NCBI RefSeq assembly: GCF_028335745.1
Contig: NZ_CP116477.1
Span: 496,001-560,000 of the forward strand
DNA from: Pectobacterium sp. A5351
Lineage (GTDB): Bacteria > Pseudomonadota > Gammaproteobacteria > Enterobacterales > Enterobacteriaceae
Direction of reading: 5' to 3'
Length of the DNA: 64,000 bases
Every line of letters begins with the position of its first letter. Position 1 is the first letter of the stretch. The notes below the pieces were generated by a model. The model saw nothing but the letters and a program-made list of their open reading frames with translations, had not been told where the DNA came from and made no database searches. Shown in pieces: positions 10,423-18,757 of this stretch. The translations under genes and the position numbers were made by a program.

Positions 10423-12533
10423 CAGGGAACGATGAAGCAGTGGAGAACCCGCTGGCGGATATCCAACAGCCCACGGCCTTTGGGCAGCGGGTAGGTGCCG
10501 CGCATGGTGAACAGCGCCACAGCAGTGAACTGCTCCGACAATACCCTACGTCGCTGGTGAGCGCGGCATGGAGCTGGCTGCTGTACAAATACAGCGGTGA
10601 AGAGCAGGTGTGTGCCGCGCTCGTCACGTGCGATCTTCCTGACCACGTAAGACCGCTGATCGCATATTTTCATCAGCGCGATCGTCTTGTTAGCGAGTGG
10701 ATCGCAGCAGTGGGATCGTCGTGCGATCCGCAGTCGTCACCAGGGATTCCGGCAGCCGACACGCAGCATGCGCTGTTTAGCAGCCTGCTGATCGTGGGGG
10801 AAATGGCATCGTTACCTGTGGTTGTACAAAAAGCGGCGCAAAGCGTGGCGCTGATCGTACTGGTGCATAACGATCGATTGATTCTGACGGCACCTGACGG
10901 ACAGTTCGATAACCATCAGCTACAGCGTATTGCCCGCCATCTCACGCAGCTACTCGATGGGCTGCTGGCACAGCGTTGGGAGCATCTGGCGCAGATTCGC
11001 CTCAGTCCGCGGGTGGCACCGCTACCTCACAGGACGACGACGCCCACCCTGCACGATGAACTGCTGGCGCGTCTTACTCAGGAAGAACGGCAGGACCGTG
11101 TAGCCATTCGCTTTCAGGAACGTGACATCAGCTATCGGGAACTGTTGCAACGCGTAGCGCTGATTCAACAGGTACTGGCTGCACAGGGCATCACGGCTGG
11201 TCAGCGTGTGGGGTTGCACCTTAGCCGTCAGCCTGACACCGTGGCGGCGCTGCTGGCCTGCCTGTTTTCTCAGGTGGCGTTTGTGCCGCTGGAGCCGGAT
11301 TTTCCGGGGGAACGCCTACAGGCGATTCAGCAGGAAGCGGTACTGGCCGCAGTCTTGCAGGACAGCTACACCGGCGGTTCGCTGGCGTTTGACTGCCCGA
11401 TCCTGAACCTCGGCGATTTACCGTATGCCGCCAGCGATGCCACCGCAAGCGTACAGGTGGCACGGACGGGGGGCGCGGAAACGGCGGCCTACATGATGTT
11501 TACCTCCGGTTCTACGGGGAAACCGAAAGGTGTTGTGATTGGTCAACGGGCACTGCAAACCTTTATTCATGCCAGCACTGAGCGGCTGGCTTTAACGGAT
11601 CAAGCCAACTGGCTGCTGATTACCACGCTGGCGTTCGATATCTCCATGCTGGAAGTGTTTGCGCCGCTGTGGGTCGGCGGCGTGTTGCACCTGACCACGC
11701 ATGAGGAATACAAAGATCCGCAGGCGGTCGCGGCGTATTTACAGGCTCGACCAGACATCAATGTCTTGCAGGCCACGCCCGCGTTTTGGCGCATGATGTT
11801 CAAAGCAGGCTGGCAGGGTAAACCCGATCTGGTGGCGCTGTGCGGCGGTGAAGCGCTGGATCTGCGACTGGCGCAGCGTCTGGTCAGCCGTTGCAGGACG
11901 CTGTGGAATTGCTATGGGCCAACAGAGGCGACGATTTGGTCGCAGATGGCGCAGATCGATGGCACAGCGTTAGAGAATCAGCATACGGTTGCGCTGGGGA
12001 ACACGCTGGCGGGCTATCAGCATCTGGTGATCGATGACGATCGTCATCCGCTGGTGGAAGGGATGGTGGGGGAACTGTGCATTCTTGGTGACGCGCTGAG
12101 CAGCGGATACTGGCAGCGTGACGATCTGACACAGGATCGTTTTATTCAGCAAGTGGAATCTGGGCAGAGAATGTACCGCACTGGTGATAAAGTCCGGCTG
12201 CTGACGGACGATCGTTATCAGTATCTTGGTCGTTTCGACGATCAGGTGAAATTACGGGGATTTCGCATCGAACTAGGAGAGATCGAGGCGCAGTTGAAGC
12301 GGATCGAACAGGTACAGGATGCGGCCGTGAAACTTCAGGGGGAAGGGGATGACGCGGTGCTGGTCGGCTACGTGGAGTATAAACCCAGCTCAGAGATGAC
12401 CAAGCTGGCGCTGCGCAAACAGCTGCACCAGTTTTTACCGGCGTACATGGTGCCGGGGCGCATTGTGGTGCTTGATAAGCTGCCGAAAACCGGCAGCGGT
12501 AAAGTCGATCGTAAACGCCTGACGGACGTCTGA
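10419..12533 (+). CDS. Stand-alone NRPS adenylation protein with N-terminal remnant domain
   Basis: This protein has 704 residues. The first 200 or so resemble a shortened NRPS condensation-like region without an HHxxxDG motif. The rest is a complete adenylation domain: TSGSTGKPKG near 362, NCYGPTEAT, YRTGDKVRL, KLRGFRIELGEIE and a terminal GSGKVDRKRL. No carrier domain follows, so the activated residue must be passed to another protein. The obvious partner is the unloaded C-terminal carrier of the upstream NRPS, whose stop overlaps this ATG. The pocket reads roughly D-I-L-Q-L-G-C-I-W-K, close to the known glycine code D-I-L-Q-L-G-L-I-W-K, so I infer glycine. This is the last gene of the operon in this window. 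A GGGGC/GCCCC hairpin at about 12541-12559 may be a weak terminator. Confidence 0.85.
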   Translation: MTGNDEAVENPLADIQQPTAFGQRVGAAHGEQRHSSELLRQYPTSLVSAAWSWLLYKYSGEEQVCAALVTCDLPDHVRPLIAYFHQRDRLVSEWIAAVGSSCDPQSSPGIPAADTQHALFSSLLIVGEMASLPVVVQKAAQSVALIVLVHNDRLILTAPDGQFDNHQLQRIARHLTQLLDGLLAQRWEHLAQIRLSPRVAPLPHRTTTPTLHDELLARLTQEERQDRVAIRFQERDISYRELLQRVALIQQVLAAQGITAGQRVGLHLSRQPDTVAALLACLFSQVAFVPLEPDFPGERLQAIQQEAVLAAVLQDSYTGGSLAFDCPILNLGDLPYAASDATASVQVARTGGAETAAYMMFTSGSTGKPKGVVIGQRALQTFIHASTERLALTDQANWLLITTLAFDISMLEVFAPLWVGGVLHLTTHEEYKDPQAVAAYLQARPDINVLQATPAFWRMMFKAGWQGKPDLVALCGGEALDLRLAQRLVSRCRTLWNCYGPTEATIWSQMAQIDGTALENQHTVALGNTLAGYQHLVIDDDRHPLVEGMVGELCILGDALSSGYWQRDDLTQDRFIQQVESGQRMYRTGDKVRLLTDDRYQYLGRFDDQVKLRGFRIELGEIEAQLKRIEQVQDAAVKLQGEGDDAVLVGYVEYKPSSEMTKLALRKQLHQFLPAYMVPGRIVVLDKLPKTGSGKVDRKRLTDV

Positions 12534-12620
12534 TAGTAATAGGGGCCGCAGTGCTGCCCCATTATCGCGTGGGTTTTCATCGCTATCCGTGAAACTTACC
12601 TAATAAAACAGAAGGTTTAC

Positions 12621-12872
12621 GTCATCCTTGACGGTGGTGCGCTTATCTTCAGTTGCACCAAGATGAAGGATGCAGAAGAGCCTCCGCGTCGCGACTATGA
12701 CCTGAATACTGTCGATCTGTTCGTAGACGATGATGGCGACCAGATCACCCCGCTGGTGCTGAACGATGAAGGCCGTTAAGTCAGAGAGGATGAGGCCGCC
12801 AGCGATCCCGATTTAGTTGGTATTCCACGGTTGACGGAAAATCATTTTGCGCTGTGGCAGGCCATCCGCTGA
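12621..12872 (+). pseudogene. Degraded coding fragment of unknown family
   Basis: An open frame from about 12621 reads through an acidic stretch (for example NTVDLFVDDDGDQITPLVL), meets a TAA at 12777 and stays open to a TGA at 12872 (GIPRLTENHFALWQAIR). It has no convincing start or ribosome site. I do not recognise the family. Its codon usage resembles a gene body rather than spacer, so it is probably the decayed remnant of a small gene. The rest of 12534-13297 is AT-rich spacer containing a 14-bp palindrome. Confidence 0.3.
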
Positions 12873-13005
12873 CGCACGGCCAACGCTGAAAGCTGCACTC
12901 GTTCATTGATACGGGTATGGAAAGAAAAAATAAATAACATGTTTATTATTTATCAATAAGTTAAATAAAATATGCTGCTAATTATCGATAATGCTCACAG
13001 CTTTA

Positions 13006-13019
13006 TGTGCGATTGCACA
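13006..13019. promoter_or_regulatory. Palindrome upstream of enolase-superfamily gene, operator candidate
   Basis: TGTGCGATTGCACA is a perfect inverted repeat (TGTGC-GATT-GCACA) about 280 bp upstream of the GTG start at 13298, in an otherwise AT-rich, gene-free stretch. The size and symmetry suit a dimeric repressor site. Neither the regulator nor the promoter is identified. Confidence 0.35.
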
Positions 13020-13297
13020 ATTATTGGCGACATAATTTCGTCATATGGAGGAAATTGCCTAATGACTAACGGCGTAACAACCTTTTATTATTGAAAATAA
13101 AATACCATTTTTTTTAATTGGCACACTATTTCTATTCTGTTGCGGTGATCGACTGATAAGGTCGTACCAGAGAGCGATAGGCGCTTTTTATCTACTCCTC
13201 CCAACACAGTCAGTGGCGTTATTCTTTAATTATTTATATGGCTTACATTCGCAAATCTTGTACATGAGCTGTGTTAAACATCAAAGCAGGTAATAAC

Positions 13298-14452
13298 GTG
13301 AAAATAGAATCAATTGATGTCACCGTCTTTACTTATCCCACACGCCGGGCTTCCGATAGTGCGGGTCATTCACACCCGGGACCTGAAAATCAAGCCAGGA
13401 TGGCGCTGTTAACCATCACGGCAGATGACGGCCAAAAAGGTTACGCTTTCGCGCCGCCGGAAGTGGTTCGTCCTCATATTGTTAATGCTTTCTTCCGCAA
13501 GGTGCTGATTGGGCAGAACCCGTTCGACCGTGAACGCCTCTGGCAGGATCTGGTGCATTGGCAACGCGGTAGCGCCAACCAACTGACCGATCGCGCGCTG
13601 TCGATTGTGGAATCCGCACTGTGGGATCTGCAAGGTCGCGTACTGAACATGCCGGTGCATAAACTGCTTGGCGGCTACCGTGAAAAAGTCCCAGCCTACG
13701 GCAGCACCATGTGTGGCGATGAGCTGGAAGGTGGCTTATCGACGCCAGAGGAATACGGCCAGTTTGCAGAAAAGCTGGTGCAGCGCGGCTATAAAGCCAT
13801 CAAGTTGCACACCTGGATGCCGCCAGTATCGTTCGCACCCAGCCCGAAGATTGACGTGAAAGCCTGTGCCGCAGTACGTGAAGCCGTCGGCTCGGACATC
13901 TGCCTGATGCTGGATGGCTACCACTGGTACAGCCGCAGCGATGCGCTGTATATCGGTCGTGAATTGCAAAAGCTCGATTTCACCTGGTTTGAAGAACCGA
14001 TGGAAGAACAGAGCATGGCGTCCTATAGCTGGCTGACCAAGAGCCTGGATATCGATGTCATCGGGCCGGAAAGTCTGTCAGGTAAGTACTTCAGCCGTGC
14101 TGACTGGGTGAAAGAAGGTGCATGTGACATTTTACGCGCAGGTGTGCAGGGCGTGGGCGGTCTCTGGCCGTGTCTGAAGGTCGCTAGCCTGGCGGAATCC
14201 TTCGGGATGGATTGTGAAATTCATGGCAACGGCGCGCCAAACCTCAACGTCGTTGGGGCGATCAAAAACTGCCGCTGGTATGAGCGCGGTCTGCTGCATC
14301 CTTTCCTCGATTACGACGAGCCTGCGGCTTATCTGAATTCCATTGTCGATCCGATGGATGACGAGGGCTTTGTGCATCTGCCGCAACGTCCGGGGCTGGG
14401 AGAAGATATCAATTTTGACTGGATTGAGGAGCATACCCTAAGTCAAGAATAG
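13298..14452 (+). CDS. Enolase superfamily (mandelate racemase/muconate lactonising type) enzyme
   Basis: This protein of about 384 residues has the two-domain fold of the mandelate racemase/muconate-lactonising group. The N-terminal capping domain includes ALSIVESALWDLQGR. The barrel carries YKAIKLHTW (second-strand base), LMLDGYHWY, WFEEP and IGPESLSG, which supply the three acidic Mg2+ ligands of the superfamily, and later EIHGNGAPN, whose histidine could be a catalytic base. Such enzymes abstract a proton next to a carboxylate, usually in dehydration or cycloisomerisation of acid sugars. The substrate cannot be read from the sequence. I chose the GTG at 13298 because AGCAGG lies seven bases upstream; a GTG at 13271 has no such site. 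No transporter or regulator lies next to it, so it is an orphan here. Confidence 0.8.
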   Translation: MKIESIDVTVFTYPTRRASDSAGHSHPGPENQARMALLTITADDGQKGYAFAPPEVVRPHIVNAFFRKVLIGQNPFDRERLWQDLVHWQRGSANQLTDRALSIVESALWDLQGRVLNMPVHKLLGGYREKVPAYGSTMCGDELEGGLSTPEEYGQFAEKLVQRGYKAIKLHTWMPPVSFAPSPKIDVKACAAVREAVGSDICLMLDGYHWYSRSDALYIGRELQKLDFTWFEEPMEEQSMASYSWLTKSLDIDVIGPESLSGKYFSRADWVKEGACDILRAGVQGVGGLWPCLKVASLAESFGMDCEIHGNGAPNLNVVGAIKNCRWYERGLLHPFLDYDEPAAYLNSIVDPMDDEGFVHLPQRPGLGEDINFDWIEEHTLSQE

Positions 14453-14715
14453 CTTTTGTTTTATATGAATTGTTTTTTGTTCGATCTGAAAGATAGCCTT
14501 ACCTAAAAAATAACGAGTTGTCGTCTTCCATGCATTCTCTACAGAGATGAGGCTGAGCAATCGGCCTTTTTTATATCTTTCGTACAGGTTTTTGCTCATA
14601 GTTGGTTACGAACAGACTTTTATACGTAAAAAAAGGTAAATGGGTAGCGTTGAAGGGGGCGGATACTTACAATTATCACGCTTTCTGTAGTCAGCCTCTT
14701 CAAAAAGGAATTCTC

Positions 14716-15288
14716 ATGCTTAAACGTACTCTGGTTGCTGCGGCAGCCCTTCTTTCTCTAACGGCATTCTCTTCGGCCTTTGCGGCTTCCAACACCACCA
14801 CACGTGTGTTGTTGACGACGTCTGCGGGCAATATCGAACTGTCTTTAGATAACCAAAAAGCACCAGTTTCGGTAAAGAATTTTGTCGAGTACGTTAACAA
14901 TGGTTTTTATAACGGAACGACATTTCACCGTGTCATCCCTGGTTTTATGGTGCAGGGCGGTGGCTTTTCTGGCGAAATGAGCCAAAAAGCGACGAATGCG
15001 CCGATCAAAAATGAAGCCGACAACGGCTTGCGTAACCAGCGCGGAACGATTGCGATGGCGCGTACCGCAGAAAAGGATAGCGCGACTAGCCAGTTCTTTA
15101 TCAACGTCGCAGACAATGCATTCCTTGATCACGGCCAACGTGATTTTGGCTACGCCGTGTTCGGTAAGGTTGTGAAAGGTATGGACGTTGTGGATAAGAT
15201 CTCTCAGGTGCCAACGAAGAACGTCGGGCCTTACCAGAATGTGCCTACCACGCCTATTATGATTCAGTCCGCGAAAGTGCTGCCCTGA
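14716..15288 (+). CDS. ppiA: Periplasmic peptidyl-prolyl cis-trans isomerase A (cyclophilin)
   Basis: The protein has 190 residues with a clear Sec signal peptide ([20 protein letters not shown], cleavage after AFA near 24). The cyclophilin domain shows [15 protein letters not shown], with the catalytic arginine and phenylalanine, and SQFFIN. It catalyses prolyl isomerisation to help proteins fold in the periplasm. The ATG at 14716 follows AAAGGAA directly upstream and gives the correct signal peptide; the frame is open further upstream but lacks these marks. A strong bidirectional terminator follows. Confidence 0.95.
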   Translation: MLKRTLVAAAALLSLTAFSSAFAASNTTTRVLLTTSAGNIELSLDNQKAPVSVKNFVEYVNNGFYNGTTFHRVIPGFMVQGGGFSGEMSQKATNAPIKNEADNGLRNQRGTIAMARTAEKDSATSQFFINVADNAFLDHGQRDFGYAVFGKVVKGMDVVDKISQVPTKNVGPYQNVPTTPIMIQSAKVLP

Positions 15289-15316
15289 TTGGTGAGATAG
15301 ACTGGAGCTGAGAGTA

Positions 15317-15346
15317 CGAAAAAGGCCACTGATGTGGCCTTTTTCG
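15317..15346. terminator. Rho-independent terminator between ppiA and pelZ
   Basis: CGAAAAAGGCCAC, a TGA loop and TGTGGCCTTTTTCG make a near-perfect hairpin with an A-run before it and a T-run after it. It can therefore serve both convergent genes. Confidence 0.85.
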
Positions 15347-15369
15347 ATCTTCAAGTGCTAACGGCTGCG

Positions 15370-16647
15370 TTATTCGAGCGCTTTTGCCATCTGCTGTAGC
15401 CAGGCATCCACGCCGGTGCTCGGCACGTTCAACTGACGGTAGGTTGCCGTTGCCACGGGATAGCCACCAACCTCTTCCTGGCTGTTCACGAAACTGCCTT
15501 TGCGCTGTTTGAAGTTATCCACGATGCGCTTATCGACGGTATCACGATCTTTGGGTCGTGCGCCTGCACTTTGCAGAACCTGATTGGTGGTAGCGCTGGC
15601 AGGCGCTGACGTTAAGCCTGAAGGCCAAATAGAGGATACCTTAAGTAGATTAATCCCGCTGCCCGAGGTTTGCGGTGCGGCTTTTCCGTTGGTGTCGTAA
15701 GCGAGATTATCCGACATCCAGACATCGCCGGAGCTGTTACTGCCTACGAGTCCTAAACCGGCTTTGGTATTGGTGCCGTAATGTATTACGTTACCCGCAA
15801 CGGAGACGCGTGGGCTGGCGGGCATGGTTTTTCCTTCCCATTCTTCCTTGACTCCGCCAACGCGAATCCCCCAAATGCCAGGGTTATAGATTAGGTTATT
15901 GACCATGACGCCCGTTGAGCCGGCCTTGAACCAGGCGTTGCGCTCATTGTTGTGGGCGTACAGGTTGCCCACAATCGCCACGTCGGTCACGTTATCGTGA
16001 ACCAGCGTGCCCATTGAGTGGATGCCTTTGGTGTGGGCTGAGTCATATAGGCCTTCAGCGATGATGTTATTCGAGAGCGTGATACGGTGTGCGGTGCCTT
16101 GCGGCCCGTCGTAGCGTGGGCCAGAAATAGACAGATTTTCGTCTGTACCCCACGCGAAGCTCGAATGGTCGATCACAACGTTGTAGGCATCTTTACCGTT
16201 GATTGAAACATCGCGTTCAAAGCCGCTTTTTTTACCCGTACCGGCATCACCGATGCGAAAACGGATATGCTGCATGAGCACATCATGCGTGCTAATGCCC
16301 ATTCCACCGCGAATGATGGTAATGCCGGGAGAGGGGGCCGTCTGGCCAGCGATGGTGACAAACGGTTCCGTTAATCTGAGGTCGCTTTTATTCAGATCGA
16401 TAATTCCGCCAACCTCAAAAACAATAATGCGTGGCCCTTTGACGGCCAGAGCTTCGCGGAGTGAACCGGCACCGGAAGAGGCCAGTGTTGTGACGCGAAT
16501 AATACGCCCACCGCTACCTGCGACGGTATCGGTCCCGAATCCTTTCAACTCTGGTGCGGCCGGTGTGGCGGCGGTAGCCATCGGTATGCCGACACCGAAT
16601 ACTAATCCAGTGCTGAACAGTGCGGCGAACAGAAGAGAACGTTTCAT
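15370..16647 (-). CDS. pelZ: Secreted pectate lyase PelZ-like
   Basis: The protein has 425 residues. It begins with a signal peptide (MKRSLLFAALFSTGLVFGVG... ATA) and continues with a parallel beta-helix pectate-lyase pattern: repeated short strands rich in N and V, a VVIDHSSFAWGTDENLSI segment corresponding to the WIDH-type calcium and active-site motif, and later strands such as NNLIYNPGIWGIRVGG. Pectate lyases cleave polygalacturonate by beta-elimination using calcium. In Dickeya a pelZ gene lies beside the pelB/pelC cluster, and this gene holds the same place next to pelC. It is more distant in sequence from the other three lyases than they are from each other. I infer export to the periplasm or outside the cell. 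Confidence 0.85.
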   Translation of the reverse strand: MKRSLLFAALFSTGLVFGVGIPMATAATPAAPELKGFGTDTVAGSGGRIIRVTTLASSGAGSLREALAVKGPRIIVFEVGGIIDLNKSDLRLTEPFVTIAGQTAPSPGITIIRGGMGISTHDVLMQHIRFRIGDAGTGKKSGFERDVSINGKDAYNVVIDHSSFAWGTDENLSISGPRYDGPQGTAHRITLSNNIIAEGLYDSAHTKGIHSMGTLVHDNVTDVAIVGNLYAHNNERNAWFKAGSTGVMVNNLIYNPGIWGIRVGGVKEEWEGKTMPASPRVSVAGNVIHYGTNTKAGLGLVGSNSSGDVWMSDNLAYDTNGKAAPQTSGSGINLLKVSSIWPSGLTSAPASATTNQVLQSAGARPKDRDTVDKRIVDNFKQRKGSFVNSQEEVGGYPVATATYRQLNVPSTGVDAWLQQMAKALE

Positions 16648-16670
16648 TTCATTTCCTTGAATATTAACGA

Positions 16671-16702
16671 TAAAAATGAGCGAGCCTTGATGGCTCGCTC
16701 AT
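16671..16702 (-). terminator. pelC terminator
   Basis: ATGAGCGAGCC and GGCTCGCTCAT form a hairpin followed, on the - strand, by a T-run. It lies downstream of pelC. The same ATGAGCGAGC stem reappears downstream of pelB and pelA. Confidence 0.8.
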
Positions 16703-16822
16703 CTGCGACCAAACAGTAAGCCGGTGGGCGTTAAGCTTGCTTGCAGGCTCCTGTTAGCACAGGATAATGAGGGTCGGAGCCTGACGTTCGCTTATTTACC
16801 CTTCACGATTTACACGTCGTAA

Positions 16823-17947
16823 TTAGTTACAGCTTGCTGCTGTCAGTACGGCAAGGTTTTTACCTACACCGGCATAGTTTGCCAGTTTATCCTTCACGCA
16901 CTGTGGGGAAACAGTAGAGTAGCTGTACGGAACAGAAGGGAATGTGTCGGTGCTCTTCCAATCTTCCGCGTTCACGTAGTCCTTGGAGTCTTTATCCCAG
17001 GTGATGTTGTATTTCGCGAAGTCGGCTGGGCTCATGATGTTGTTATTACGCAGCTCCCAGGTACCGAAGTTGGAGCCGTCGTAACGTGAGGTCACCGGGT
17101 TTTTCGCATTTTCGAACCAGTTACGTTCGATCAATGCAATCCCTTTCTGGCGCACGTTCAGGCCAGAGCTGGTGATGCCAGTGTACAGGTTGTTGTAGGC
17201 ATGAACCTTACCGCCACGTTGCAGTGGGAGGCGAGCGTTAACATCGTCATAAATATTGTGATGGTAAGTCAGGTCACGGCCTGTATCACTGCTGCTGAAG
17301 CCGCTCAGTCCCACCTTTTTGATGCCGTGAATGTAGTTGTACGATACCGTCACGTTGGTAGAGGCTTTCTTGATATCAATCGCGGATTCGAATGTGGTAT
17401 CACCGTCTTTTGTACCTGCGCATTCAAAGTTTTTCGCGAAGATCTCGTTGTGGTCAATCCAGACGTTCGGGGTGTTATCGATACGAATCGCATCGCCGTC
17501 CTGAGCGCCGCCCGGCATATAGCCAAAGCGCATGTTACGGATGACGACATCGGATGATTTCGTCAGCCAGATCCCGAAGTTAGCGGAAGAACCGTTGGTG
17601 CCGAGGATGGTAATCCCTTTGGTAAACTCTTTGATTTCCACACCACGTGCATCTTTCTTCCACTGACCGCAGATGTCGTTCTCTGCGGCTTTGATCAGCG
17701 CATCTTCATTACCGTCATAGGTGATGACGAGCGGGTAAGCGCCACCCTTGACTTTCTTACCATTGGAATCCAGCTTCGCGGCTTCGATGAGATCAATGAT
17801 GTCCTGCATGGAATGTGCCGTTTTTTTCACGGCACCGGCAACGTCACCACCGTCAGTGGTGGCGTAACCGCCCGTATTTGCCGCCATCGTCGGTTGGGCC
17901 GCAAGTAATAACAGCCCAGCGGCTGCAGAAGGCAGTAGGTATTTCAT
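16823..17947 (-). CDS. pelC: Secreted pectate lyase, PL1 family (pelC position)
   Basis: The protein has 374 residues with a Sec signal peptide, MKYLLPSAAAGLLLLAAQ..., cleaved after TMA near residue 22; the mature protein starts ANTGGYATTDGG. It has the PL1 hallmarks: NVWIDHNEIFAKNFEC, the calcium-binding acidic segment before it, and DVNARLPLQRGGKVHAYNN, containing the catalytic-loop arginine region. Such enzymes leave the cell by type II secretion (Out) and macerate plant tissue. The ATG at 17947 sits behind AAGGAGAG and matches the starts of the two paralogues; an upstream ATG in the same frame lacks these marks. It is the most divergent of the three tandem copies. A KdgR-like site lies just upstream. 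Confidence 0.92.
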   Translation of the reverse strand: MKYLLPSAAAGLLLLAAQPTMAANTGGYATTDGGDVAGAVKKTAHSMQDIIDLIEAAKLDSNGKKVKGGAYPLVITYDGNEDALIKAAENDICGQWKKDARGVEIKEFTKGITILGTNGSSANFGIWLTKSSDVVIRNMRFGYMPGGAQDGDAIRIDNTPNVWIDHNEIFAKNFECAGTKDGDTTFESAIDIKKASTNVTVSYNYIHGIKKVGLSGFSSSDTGRDLTYHHNIYDDVNARLPLQRGGKVHAYNNLYTGITSSGLNVRQKGIALIERNWFENAKNPVTSRYDGSNFGTWELRNNNIMSPADFAKYNITWDKDSKDYVNAEDWKSTDTFPSVPYSYSTVSPQCVKDKLANYAGVGKNLAVLTAASCN

Positions 17948-18032
17948 TAAGGTACTCTCCTTGGAATTGAATTTTTTTTGGGTATAAATGATCCACATAA
18001 CCCAGATTATATTACTGGGGTGTTTCAATAAA

Positions 18033-18051
18033 AATGAAAACAAAGTTTATT
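18033..18051. promoter_or_regulatory. Candidate KdgR operator upstream of pelC
   Basis: AATGAAAACAAAGTTTATT resembles the imperfect palindrome bound by the pectinolysis repressor KdgR (AATGAAA...TTTCATT type), about 86 bp upstream of the pelC start. A weaker relative lies at 21889-21908 upstream of pelA. KdgR control of pel genes is established in soft-rot bacteria, but the exact box here is my reading. Confidence 0.4.
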
Positions 18052-18636
18052 GAAGACCCAATTAATTCTTACCATAAAAATAAAATAATTCAATATTTAG
18101 ATATTAAATATATCGCGTGAATAACGTCCATCATATTGATGGTTAATAAGTTTCTATTTTAAATGGCGGATTTTTTCATTTTTTTTGAAATCATTATGTA
18201 GAGTATTTTATTAAAAATAAAATGATATTTTGTTTTTTATTGCGTAATGAAAGGGTTTGTAACGTGATGGTAACTGTGAACTATACTCGTCATATTTCAA
18301 GCCGCATGCGCGTTGGCTGCGTTCACTCACCCGAATCGCTTACTTGAGTAAGTTCATCGGAATTCTCTTGCTTTCCGCCTTCATGCAACTCGAATTATTT
18401 AGGGTATATATCAATAAATAATTAAGGTTTCTTCATTGAGATGGAAGTGTAAAAATAGTTGATGTTGATCAAGTTATTAATTAATCCCGTGTTGGTGAGC
18501 CACTGTTTTCTTTATTCCTTAATCCTTAATGGTCATTTTTTTATGAAGAAATAATGCGATTAATTAAATAATTAGTCTGATCTATAAGTTATATCTCTTT
18601 AAGAAATGCTTACCACACCTACATGTAGTTTTACAT
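18052..18636. other. pelB-pelC spacer without genes
   Basis: This is AT-rich spacer with long A/T runs, typical of the curved regulatory regions upstream of pel genes. It contains one copy of a palindromic intergenic repeat (18282-18408). I see no supported gene. Confidence 0.6.
18282..18408. repeat. Palindromic intergenic repeat, copy 1
   Basis: The element opens TATACTCGTCATATTTCAAG and closes CGAATTATTTAGGGTATA. The two ends are imperfect inverted repeats of each other, as in MITE-like elements common between enterobacterial genes. The related copy at 19948-20089 has the same termini and a different middle. Confidence 0.7.
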
Positions 18637-18665
18637 AAAAATGAGCGAGCTATTAGCGCTCGCTC
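18637..18665 (-). terminator. pelB terminator
   Basis: GAGCGAGC, a TATTA loop and GCGCTCGCTC form a hairpin with AAAA on its left, which is a T-run on the - strand. It lies downstream of pelB. Confidence 0.8.
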
Positions 18666-18757
18666 GGGTAAAACCGTTGCTCAGTGTGAAGAGACACGGT
18701 TGCAGGGCATTGCCTCCTGTCATTCATATGACGGGGAAGGCGGAAGCCTGATCGCGT

